Below the pieces are notes generated by a model that saw only the letters and a program-made list of their open reading frames with translations, ran no database searches and was not told the DNA's origin. From Gammaproteobacteria bacterium (GTDB lineage Bacteria > Pseudomonadota > Gammaproteobacteria > SZUA-140), in the NCBI GenBank assembly GCA_026994735.1, contig JALWQD010000187.1, positions 1 through 5,782 on the forward strand: DNA of 5,782 nt, in the 5' to 3' direction. Made by a program: the position numbers and the translations under genes. This document shows, one piece after another, positions 1 to 5,086 of the stretch; position 1 is the stretch's first letter, and each line of letters opens with the position of its first letter.

Positions 1-320
1 CTGGCGAGTACATCACGTTCTTTTTCGACAGCACCAATAGCCTCGGTCACCGCCAGTTTTCGTGATACTTCACCGGCATTCAGCGTTGCTTTCAAGGCTT
101 CAATCTCCGCATCTTTAGCGGCATTGACCTTCAGCAGATCGCTGGCAACCTTGTGTTTGGCGAGTTCAACCGCAGCGCGCTTGTCTTTTTCGGCCAATTC
201 AAGCCGCTCATGCAACTGTTGCTCAAACTCACTGTCACGAACCTGCTTTAAGATGTCTGCATAGCCGGCTTCGTCAACCTTGAATGCTTTCTTGCAATGG
301 GGACAGATAATTTCATGCAT
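1..320 (-). CDS. DUF2130 (COG4487-like) protein, N-terminal part
   Basis: The minus strand reads open from an ATG at 320 to the left edge: 106 codons, with the C-terminal part outside the window. The protein begins MHEIICPHCKKAF, so a CxxC pair (Cys6, Cys9) forms half of a possible zinc ribbon. From about residue 22 it is almost purely charged and helical, rich in Glu, Lys, Ala and Leu, as expected for a long coiled coil. This opening, followed by an ADILKQVRDSEFEQQLHERL-like stretch, is what I recognise from the DUF2130/COG4487 family, whose C-terminal domain would lie off the left edge. The molecular function of the family is not established. The start is supported by a GGAGA Shine-Dalgarno at 331-335, 10 bases before the ATG. 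The gene diverges from the PEP-CTERM gene across 370 bp. The family call is recalled from sequence resemblance and is fairly firm; any nuclease or DNA role would be speculation. Confidence 0.85.
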   Translation of the reverse strand, partial: MHEIICPHCKKAFKVDEAGYADILKQVRDSEFEQQLHERLELAEKDKRAAVELAKHKVASDLLKVNAAKDAEIEALKATLNAGEVSRKLAVTEAIGAVEKERDVLA

Positions 321-354
321 GACGACTTCTTCTCCGTTTTACCCAGGATTCATA

Positions 355-384
355 TCAATAATCATTGGCTTTGTTTAACGTCAA
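355..384 (-). promoter_or_regulatory. Candidate promoter for the DUF2130 gene
   Basis: Read on the minus strand, TTGACG (379-384) matches five of six bases of a sigma-70 -35 box. After an 18-base spacer comes TATTGA (355-360), a poor -10 box. Transcription would start near 348, giving a leader of about 28 bases before the ATG at 320. The -35 box is good and the -10 box is weak, so this is only a candidate. Confidence 0.3.
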
Positions 385-388
385 GAAA

Positions 389-403
389 ACCCTGATTCAG
401 GGT
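389..403 (-). terminator. Small hairpin followed by a T-rich run, leftward
   Basis: ACCCTG (389-394) and CAGGGT (398-403) form a perfect 6-bp stem with a 3-base loop. On the minus strand the stem is followed directly by TTTTCTT, which resembles a weak intrinsic terminator for leftward transcription. On the plus strand no T run follows. It lies just upstream of the candidate DUF2130 promoter, so it could insulate that promoter from leftward transcripts. The stem is short, and the call is tentative. Confidence 0.3.
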
Positions 404-629
404 CAAACTACCAAGCAGGTGCAATAGCAGACGATTGCGAAGACCGGCAATGCAGAAAGCGGATGTTTTCGAGACAAGATACGCATTCTTAATGCCCTCC
501 AGAGTCTGCCTGATAATGCATAGAGATCCGCTGACTCCGGCAACAAAGCGATTTTCAGCTATTTGTAGCAGTGCCAGAAAATCTCTGGCCAGCAAATTAT
601 GTCCTGAATCGCCTTTACGATATAGTGTA

Positions 630-657
630 TTTTCAGGCAGCGATAGCCACATATATT
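630..657 (+). promoter_or_regulatory. Candidate sigma-70 promoter of the PEP-CTERM gene
   Basis: TTTTCA (630-635, four of six matches to TTGACA) is followed after 16 bases by TATATT (652-657, five of six matches to TATAAT). The expected start near 664 would give a leader of about 27 bases that contains the GAGGA Shine-Dalgarno at 678-682. The placement fits the gene well, but the boxes were found by eye. Confidence 0.4.
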
Positions 658-690
658 GAATCAATCTACTATGTAAAGAGGATAACGATC

Positions 691-1503
691 ATGACGAGAT
701 GGATTTGCCTGCTCAGTATACTGCTGACATTCGGTCTTTTTTCCACGGCCCAGGCCTCTGTTATTGGTCGCAACGCCCCGAATAGCGCTCTCCTGTCATC
801 ATCCATTAACGGCTTTTACGCCGGCGCGACAAGCAATGATTACGTTTTTGGCCCCCTCGGAATGAGCAGCCTCGGGCATGCCGATCCGACAAGCCCGGCA
901 GCGCCCGTCTCGGGTCCGGCCATCGTCGATGGTGGTGCTCCGATCGCCCCGGCCTCAGGAACAGGTGCTATTGCTGCCCGTATGGAAACCCTTTTTCAAT
1001 TTGGTGCGCCTTTAGGTGCGAGATCATACGATACGTTCAATTTCATCAGCCAACTGACAGCCAGTGCAACATCAGCACAAAACAGCGCCGGCGAACAGGC
1101 GGATGCAGTCGTTGGCGCCGTTGGCCGGCTGGAATTCTTTCTCGATGCCTTCTTTGCCAGCACCGCACCGGACACCGTTGTCGGATCAATCGTCCTCGGG
1201 CCAATACGTACACTGGCGCTCTATGAAAGCGCAAAAGTTGATATCATCCAGGATGGCACAACGATTATCGATTCACTGCTACCCGGCACAGCAGGTTTGA
1301 GCGTCGCCCTGCTCTCAGGACATAGCTATGCCATTGAGTTGTCACATGGCCTCCATGTTCCTTTTGGCGTCGATCCCACGGTGTCACTGAATATTGCCGG
1401 CAGCCTTCGCGCCCGTGCTATTCCGGAGCCATCTCTACCCATCCTGCTGGCAATTGCTGGCATACTGCTGTTTGCCATGAAACGAGAACAGACAAAACAC
1501 TGA
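691..1503 (+). CDS. PEP-CTERM sorting domain protein, function unknown
   Basis: This gene encodes a 270-residue exported protein. Residues 1-22 form a signal peptide (MTR, then a WICLLSILLTFGLFS hydrophobic core), with likely cleavage after TAQA at 20-23 or nearby. The C-terminus is a classic PEP-CTERM tail: IPEP at 244-247, a hydrophobic helix at about 249-263, then basic residues (KREQTKH). In known systems this tail is recognised by an exosortase that cleaves it and passes the protein on in exopolysaccharide-producing bacteria. The body between is rich in Ala, Gly, Ser and Thr, has no cysteine, and has a Pro/Gly/Ala-rich segment at about 63-95. Its second half reads as alternating hydrophobic beta-like strands; I do not recognise a domain. 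The frame stays open upstream to 571, but the ATG at 691 is chosen because GAGGA (678-682) sits 8 bases before it and the signal peptide starts there. No exosortase gene is in the window. Confidence 0.85.
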   Translation: MTRWICLLSILLTFGLFSTAQASVIGRNAPNSALLSSSINGFYAGATSNDYVFGPLGMSSLGHADPTSPAAPVSGPAIVDGGAPIAPASGTGAIAARMETLFQFGAPLGARSYDTFNFISQLTASATSAQNSAGEQADAVVGAVGRLEFFLDAFFASTAPDTVVGSIVLGPIRTLALYESAKVDIIQDGTTIIDSLLPGTAGLSVALLSGHSYAIELSHGLHVPFGVDPTVSLNIAGSLRARAIPEPSLPILLAIAGILLFAMKREQTKH

Positions 1504-1519
1504 GAAAAAATCCGTCACA

Positions 1520-1539
1520 CGGGCAGGAAAAATTGCCCG
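1520..1539 (+). other. Hairpin between the PEP-CTERM and phosphatase genes
   Basis: CGGGCA (1520-1525) and TGCCCG (1534-1539) form a 6-bp GC-rich stem with an 8-base loop, 17 bases after the PEP-CTERM stop. No T run follows on the plus strand, so it is not a standard intrinsic terminator. A neighbouring CCGT/ACGG mini-stem (1512-1522) is followed on the minus strand by ATTTTTT. The structure may slow or separate transcription between the two genes; its role is uncertain. Confidence 0.3.
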
Positions 1540-1619
1540 CAGACAACACTGTCCCTGCCGCCGGATTGCGGTAATTTGTTGCGATAAAATCACGACTAAA
1601 GACGAACACGGAGGTCATG

Positions 1620-3341
1620 ATGACGGATAGTTTTCTTGATAAACCTGAGCGCCCCTGGCCTAACCCCTATCTTGAGGTTGCCGCCATCGTCGGCCATACA
1701 ACCACAACCTGCTGCCGGCTGTGGTTTCGTACCCATCAAAGTGGTCAGTTCCAGATCCTGCTGTTCTGCCCCAACGCGCCCGCTAATGAAGCCCTTGATG
1801 CTTTGTTACGCCAGCCAACACTGTCGCTGGCTGACCTGCCGACAGTCACGGACACGGCACAGTTATCAGACGGGGGAGTCGCACTGTTTCCCTTCACGAT
1901 TACCCATGAAACCGCGCATGATTCTACCCATGTCGAAACGCTGACCGGTCTCCAGCCCTTGACGGATTACCGCTATCTCCTCTGGGATGAACTCCAGGGC
2001 CGTTGCCTGCTCGGACACCAGCGAGCACATGGCTTCCGCACCCTGAGCGACCAGCCAGGACCAACATCCTTTGCTTTCTTTTCCTGCCATATGCCCTATC
2101 GCACAACCCTCTTTGGCCGTACCAAGGCTGTCAATGAAGAGATGTGGGATTACCTGGCGACAATGCTCCAACGACACCGGCAGAAGGCGTTACGCTTTAT
2201 TATCGCTGGCGGCGACCAGGTCTATAGCGATGGTGTCGAGACACTGAATATCTGGAAATACCTGCGCCAGGTTATGCGCCGGGAAGATGGCCGACTGTTA
2301 CCCGAAAAAAAGAGCATGGTCAGCTGGTACCGCGATATCTACCGTGGCTACTGGGGCTTTGCGGCCCTGCGTGAGGTTTTTTCCAGTTTTCCCACCTATA
2401 TGATTTGGGATGATCATGAGATCAGTGATGGCTGGGGTTCACGCCGTTTAAAACCCGGCAGCAAGGAACTGCTGCGCGATATCCTGCCCGAACTTGAAGA
2501 AAAGGGGCTCAGCGAGGATGACGGCCGTGAATTGCTGGCGCGAATGTTCCGTGCCGCCAAGCAGGTCTATGGTGAATACCAGCATAGCCATAACCCCGAC
2601 ATGTCTCAGGCCAATCCTAGCTTTCCACCTTCAGCCCACGACTATCATTTCAGCTTTCCTGCCGGTGCCGTCTATGTTCTTGATGGTCGTGGGCAACGTA
2701 ACTTTGATCGCTCTGATTACAAAATCCTCGGTCGCGAACAATTTGAGCGCTTCACACATTGGCTCGAGACACTGTCCATCGCCGAGACGCCGTTTGTCTT
2801 TATCGTCAGCGCTGTACCGATGATTCACCTGAGCCACTTGCTTGTTGATCAGGGTGAAGGCGTCATCGCCCGCAAAGCCGGCCTGAGCGATGATATCCGC
2901 GATGGCTGGGAACATCCGGCACATCGACGCGAAAACCGCCGCCTCCTGAAACAGCTGTTCAAAGCGGCCAGGAAAGGCCACAGGATCTGCATACTTAGTG
3001 GCGATGTCCATATTGCCGCTGCATTCCGCCTGACAGACCCCGATAGCAAACAAAACAATGTCGTTTATCAACTGACATCCAGTGCGATTACTTATAACCT
3101 GCCCCGCGCGATGGGCTGGGGCCTGGGCCTGGCGGTTCCTGATGAGGGTGAGACCCGCGATGGCTATCACTTCGAACGCCTGGCCCGCTACAGCGACAGC
3201 AATTTCTCCCTCATTCGCGTCCTTCCGGAGAAAGACAGGGTTGATTTTCAGCTCTATGGTGAAAAGGTGACAGCCAACCCCGACGGCGGCATGGCAACAG
3301 CTGATTCACATTCGATTGCCAAAATTGAATTACACTTTTGA
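1620..3341 (+). CDS. PhoD-like metallophosphatase without an export signal
   Basis: The protein has 573 residues and belongs to the alkaline phosphatase D (PhoD-like) branch of metallophosphatases, which hydrolyse phosphate mono- or diesters with bound metals. Residues about 18-142 look like the beta-sandwich domain that precedes the catalytic core. Catalytic motifs follow in order: SC at 155-156 (this Cys is a metal ligand in studied PhoD enzymes), GGDQVYSD (197-204), IWDDHE (262-267), LDGRGQRNFD (354-363) and SGDVH (460-464). All expected Asp/His positions appear present. Classical PhoD enzymes carry a twin-arginine signal; here the N-terminus (MTDSFLDKPERPWPNPY) has no RR motif and no hydrophobic segment, so a cytoplasmic enzyme is inferred. 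The substrate is unknown. ATG codons lie at 1617 and 1620; GGAGG at 1610-1614 is only 2 bases from the first but 5 from the second, so 1620 is preferred. It follows the PEP-CTERM gene by 116 bases on the same strand and converges on the TetR gene with a 34-bp gap. Confidence 0.88.
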   Translation: MTDSFLDKPERPWPNPYLEVAAIVGHTTTTCCRLWFRTHQSGQFQILLFCPNAPANEALDALLRQPTLSLADLPTVTDTAQLSDGGVALFPFTITHETAHDSTHVETLTGLQPLTDYRYLLWDELQGRCLLGHQRAHGFRTLSDQPGPTSFAFFSCHMPYRTTLFGRTKAVNEEMWDYLATMLQRHRQKALRFIIAGGDQVYSDGVETLNIWKYLRQVMRREDGRLLPEKKSMVSWYRDIYRGYWGFAALREVFSSFPTYMIWDDHEISDGWGSRRLKPGSKELLRDILPELEEKGLSEDDGRELLARMFRAAKQVYGEYQHSHNPDMSQANPSFPPSAHDYHFSFPAGAVYVLDGRGQRNFDRSDYKILGREQFERFTHWLETLSIAETPFVFIVSAVPMIHLSHLLVDQGEGVIARKAGLSDDIRDGWEHPAHRRENRRLLKQLFKAARKGHRICILSGDVHIAAAFRLTDPDSKQNNVVYQLTSSAITYNLPRAMGWGLGLAVPDEGETRDGYHFERLARYSDSNFSLIRVLPEKDRVDFQLYGEKVTANPDGGMATADSHSIAKIELHF

Positions 3342-3375
3342 TTCCAGACTGAGAAGCTGGCACTCCTACCGAGCA

Positions 3376-3960
3376 CTATTCGCCTGTCGTCAACATCGCC
3401 ATCGCCCGCTGCCGACAGGCGGCCAGAACGCGCTCGCTCAGCGCCTCATCATTAATCGCTCTGGCGACAGCGACGCCGCCAATCAGCAAGGCCAAAAAAG
3501 CCAGTGCCGGATCATCGTCCGGCCCTTCTCCAGGCAATAAAAGCTGACCTCGGATTTTGTTGCTAAACCCTTTATAAACACGGGTGTAAGCAGCCCGAAC
3601 ACGATCATCACGGGTGGCAATATCAGTTGCCAGAAATGCCAGCGGACATCCCCCCCGGTCGTTCTTGACATGCGCCTGGCTGAGGTAGCCGGCAATCAGC
3701 CCCGCCAGCTGTAAACTGTCAGCCGCAGCTGGCTCCGTCGCAGGCACATCATTGTTTTTAACTGTCGCTGTTAATACCGCTTCGGCATACAAGTCGCCCT
3801 TGGAACTGAAATGTGCGTAGAACGCACCCCGGGTCATTCCCGCATCGGCCATGATGTCGTTGATCGATACTTGTTCAAATCCCTGACGCGTAAACAATGC
3901 CAAGGCACTGGCCAATATCCTTTCCCGACTACGTTGCTTGTGTGCGGCTGTATAAGGCAT
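3376..3960 (-). CDS. TetR-family transcriptional repressor
   Basis: The product has 194 residues. Residues about 10-57 are a TetR DNA-binding domain: RERILASALALFTRQGFEQ, then a helix-turn-helix with recognition helix near GMTRGAFYAHF (41-51) followed by SSKGDLY. The C-terminal two thirds is the helical ligand-binding and dimerisation domain, with a GGCPLAFLATDIA segment at 103-115. This resembles the GC-containing segment of NemR/YdhM-like regulators and holds Cys105. The frame is open to 3993, but ATG 3960 is chosen because AAGGAG (3970-3975) lies 9 bases upstream and TetR proteins commonly begin just before such a basic stretch. The gene diverges from the glutathione S-transferase gene with 92 bp between start codons, and a palindrome lies in that space. 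Repression of itself and of the GST gene is therefore inferred. The ligand is unknown; an electrophile or drug would fit the neighbour. Confidence 0.9.
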   Translation of the reverse strand: MPYTAAHKQRSRERILASALALFTRQGFEQVSINDIMADAGMTRGAFYAHFSSKGDLYAEAVLTATVKNNDVPATEPAAADSLQLAGLIAGYLSQAHVKNDRGGCPLAFLATDIATRDDRVRAAYTRVYKGFSNKIRGQLLLPGEGPDDDPALAFLALLIGGVAVARAINDEALSERVLAACRQRAMAMLTTGE

Positions 3961-3977
3961 TTTCGAACACTCCTTTA

Positions 3978-3995
3978 ATATGACCTTGATCATAT
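3978..3995. promoter_or_regulatory. Probable TetR operator between the TetR and GST genes
   Basis: ATATGA (3978-3983) and TCATAT (3990-3995) form a perfect 6-bp inverted repeat with a 6-base centre. A second, outer pair, TTAATAT (3975-3981) and ATATTAA (3994-4000), is centred one base away, so the whole 3975-4000 block is nearly palindromic. This size and position are usual for TetR-family operators between divergent genes. It overlaps the candidate promoter boxes of both genes, which would allow one bound dimer pair to block both directions. Confidence 0.55.
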
Positions 3996-4013
3996 ATTAA
4001 TTACGACTATGCT
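3986..4013 (+). promoter_or_regulatory. Candidate GST promoter
   Basis: TTGATC (3986-3991) and TATGCT (4008-4013) each match four of six sigma-70 positions with a 16-base spacer. The -35 box lies inside the palindrome at 3978-3995, as expected for a repressed gene. The predicted start near 4020 gives a leader of about 33 bases with AGGAGA at 4042-4047. Confidence 0.4.
3989..3994 (-). promoter_or_regulatory. Candidate -10 box of the TetR gene
   Basis: On the minus strand these bases read TATGAT, five of six matches to TATAAT, and lie inside the operator palindrome. The matching -35 region (around TTCAGC near 4012-4017) is poor. If used, transcription would begin near 3982, leaving only about 21 bases before the ATG at 3960, and the TetR protein would repress its own gene. 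Confidence 0.3.
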
Positions 4014-4052
4014 GAAAGACGCCTCAATATCATCACAAAACAGGAGAACAGC

Positions 4053-4682
4053 ATGTCTGCAATCGTCACCATCTACGGCCTTACCATCAGCAACTATGTT
4101 CGCTCGGTACTGATTTGCTGCGAGGAAAAGGGCATTGCCTATGAGCAAATCGATCAACCGCCACATTCCGAAGAGATCAATCAACTCAATCCGTTTGGCC
4201 GCATTCCGGTTCTCCGCTACAAAGACCTGACACTCTATGAAAGTGCCGCCATTTGTCGTTTTATTGATCGTCAGTTCGCTGGCCCGTCATTGAGCCCGGA
4301 CAACATGGACGCCAAGGCGCGGATGGATCAGTGGATCAGCATTGCCAACGTCGACCTCGATCCCTTTATCATGCGCCAATGCGTCATCCAATATGCCTTC
4401 CCCAGCGGCCCGGATGAAAGCATTGACGAGGATAAAATACAGTCAGCCATCCCGGTCATAGAACATCACCTGGCCATCATCGAACAACATTTGCAAACAA
4501 GTCACTACCTGGCTGCCGAGCAGGCCAGCATTGCCGACTTTCTCGTTCTGCCAATGATGGATTACCTGGCCAAAGTGCCTCCTGGTGAGGCATTGCTGGC
4601 CGCAGCGCCTGCGGTCAATCAGTGGCTGGCACGAATGCGCCAACGACCATCCGCGATAAAGGTACTCGCGGATGGTGGCTAG
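4053..4682 (+). CDS. Glutathione S-transferase family protein
   Basis: The 209-residue product has the usual length for a cytosolic GST. Residues 1-75 are the thioredoxin-like domain: YGLTISNYVRSV near the start gives Ser13 as a candidate active-site residue, QLNPFGRIPVL (44-54) holds the cis-proline (Pro52), and LYESAAICRFID (61-72) contains the Glu63-Ser64 pair that binds the glutathione gamma-glutamyl group. Residues about 86-205 are the all-helical domain, with the SIADF N-capping box at 159-163 (Asp162). Such enzymes conjugate glutathione to electrophiles or reduce disulfides and peroxides in the cytoplasm; the substrate here is not evident. AGGAGA (4042-4047) precedes the ATG at good distance. 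The divergent TetR gene and the palindrome between them suggest inducible expression. The stop codon runs into a hairpin at 4682-4712. Confidence 0.9.
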   Translation: MSAIVTIYGLTISNYVRSVLICCEEKGIAYEQIDQPPHSEEINQLNPFGRIPVLRYKDLTLYESAAICRFIDRQFAGPSLSPDNMDAKARMDQWISIANVDLDPFIMRQCVIQYAFPSGPDESIDEDKIQSAIPVIEHHLAIIEQHLQTSHYLAAEQASIADFLVLPMMDYLAKVPPGEALLAAAPAVNQWLARMRQRPSAIKVLADGG

Positions 4683-4712
4683 TAACCTGCCCGTCATGTA
4701 CCTCCAGGTTAC
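4682..4712. terminator. Hairpin between two facing stop codons
   Basis: GTAACCTG (4682-4689) and CAGGTTAC (4705-4712) form a perfect 8-bp stem with a 15-base loop. The left arm starts at the last base of the GST stop codon (TAG, 4680-4682). The right arm contains the TAA (4709-4711, minus strand) that ends the Cys/His-rich frame coming from the right. A symmetric stem between converging stops is the usual place for a shared two-way terminator. No T tract follows on either strand, so an intrinsic terminator is not proven. Confidence 0.4.
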
Positions 4713-4750
4713 GACACAGCCAAGATAAACACATCAACAGGGACCTGATC

Positions 4751-4806
4751 GTCGATCAAGCAAATGCGCTGGCACTGGCTCCGACAGATCCAGCGACTTG
4801 ATTGAC
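4751..4806. repeat. Two-part imperfect inverted repeat
   Basis: GTCGATCAAG (4751-4760) pairs with CTTGATTGAC (4797-4806) over 10 bp with one G-T wobble. Nested inside, CGCTGG (4767-4772) pairs perfectly with CCAGCG (4790-4795), leaving a 17-base loop. Together they could form an RNA stem-loop with an asymmetric internal loop. It lies inside the possible decayed gene and directly abuts the next hairpin. Confidence 0.45.
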
Positions 4807-4856
4807 TGCCTGGAGTATTGCCACGATCACCATGACCAGGACAATACTCCGGGCAG
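4806..4856. repeat. 15-bp stem, 21-base loop inverted repeat
   Basis: CTGCCTGGAGTATTG (4806-4820) pairs with CAATACTCCGGGCAG (4842-4856): 14 Watson-Crick pairs and one T-G wobble (4811 with 4851) on the plus strand. This is the strongest hairpin in the window. On the plus strand it would form a stable RNA stem; on the minus strand the wobble becomes an A-C mismatch. It may be a palindromic mobile element, part of a small RNA, or a leftover of the Cys/His-rich gene in which it lies. A T run (4886-4890) occurs 30 bases downstream, too far for a simple terminator. Confidence 0.5.
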
Positions 4857-4931
4857 CCATGGCCGCCTTGCATAGCCGACAGCTCTTTTTCCCGCTCGTT
4901 GACTGCGGCGGGTGTTACTGACAATCATCCC

Positions 4932-4960
4932 TTGGCAGATACCTGCTCATTGGCTGCCAA
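4932..4960. repeat. Short inverted repeats upstream of trhO
   Basis: TTGGCAG (4932-4938) pairs with CTGCCAA (4954-4960) across 15 bases, and TTGGC-T-GCCAA (4950-4960) is by itself an odd-length palindrome. They share an arm, so only one could form at a time. They may be a protein-binding site or chance. Confidence 0.25.
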
Positions 4961-5005
4961 CAGCGGCGAGAATGGCGAAGGCAAGCCCACTCAGCTCAAC
5001 GACAA

Positions 5006-5022
5006 TGACAGTCCCTGACAGT
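5006..5022. repeat. Direct repeat TGACAGT, 10-base period
   Basis: TGACAGT occurs at 5006-5012 and again at 5016-5022, one helical turn apart, 65-81 bases upstream of the trhO start and just inside the start of the possible decayed minus-strand gene. Two sites on the same face of the helix would suit a regulator, but with only 7 bases each chance is not excluded. Confidence 0.25.
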
Positions 5023-5086
5023 TCACGTATCATTAGCCTCCCGGTAATGACACTTTTCTGCCCACATTTTGTCCCGAGACCGTATT

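Larger units (their letters stand above)
362..664 (-). other. Doubtful 100-codon ORF in the gap before the PEP-CTERM gene
   Basis: This is the only long open frame in the 321-690 gap. It starts at a TTG (664) with no clear Shine-Dalgarno and ends at a TGA (362-364), 41 bases before the DUF2130 start. The middle, from about residue 30 to 76, is amphipathic, with a stretch AENRFVAGVSGSL that loosely recalls the C-terminal helices of TolC-type outer-membrane factors. The spacing to the following Leu-Gly does not match that family exactly, and the conserved C-terminal GGGW-like ending is absent. A 6-bp hairpin falls inside its last codons. It may be a remnant of a gene or simply non-coding sequence; I do not assign a function. 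Confidence 0.15.
4709..5033 (-). pseudogene. Possible decayed gene for a small secreted Cys/His-rich protein
   Basis: On the minus strand an ATG at 5033 follows GGGAGG (5037-5042, 3-base spacer). It opens a 28-codon frame, MIREL then a hydrophobic stretch VIVVELSGLAFAILAAVGS, which resembles a signal peptide or membrane anchor, and stops at a TGA (4947-4949). A different frame is open from about 4924 to a TAA at 4709-4711. It encodes ELSAMQGGHGCPEYCPGHG and later WICRSQCQRIC, a Cys/His pattern like small metal-binding secreted proteins. The distance from start to stop is 325 bases, so the net frame is off by one. The gap between the two open parts (4949-4925) is open only in the third frame, so at least two changes are needed to join them. 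The stop faces the GST stop with a hairpin between. Either this is a genuine broken gene or two chance frames; no family was identified with certainty. Confidence 0.3.

Noticed and set aside
435..659. 74-codon plus-strand open frame before the PEP-CTERM gene
   Set aside because: No Shine-Dalgarno, no recognisable motif, Ser/Arg/Pro-rich composition typical of a non-coding frame, and it overlaps the likely PEP-CTERM promoter.
571..690. N-terminal 40-residue extension of the PEP-CTERM protein
   Set aside because: It would bury the signal peptide, contains the candidate promoter, and the ATG at 691 has a proper Shine-Dalgarno.
2631..3170. 179-codon minus-strand open frame inside the phosphatase gene
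   Set aside because: It lies entirely opposite a well-supported enzyme with all its catalytic motifs, has no Shine-Dalgarno, and looks like an antisense shadow.
3342..3375. Terminator between the converging phosphatase and TetR genes
   Set aside because: Only a 4-bp CCAG/CTGG pairing is visible and no T run on either strand, too weak to call.
3961..3993. 11-residue N-terminal extension of the TetR protein
   Set aside because: It would include the Shine-Dalgarno of the 3960 start and part of the operator palindrome.
4443..4697. 84-codon minus-strand open frame opposite the GST gene
   Set aside because: It lies opposite the conserved C-terminal helices of the GST, and shows no motif.
4683..5086. 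Integron cassette or IS element in the gene-poor gap
   Set aside because: No recombination core sites, transposase remnant or flanking duplication could be identified; only inverted repeats are visible.
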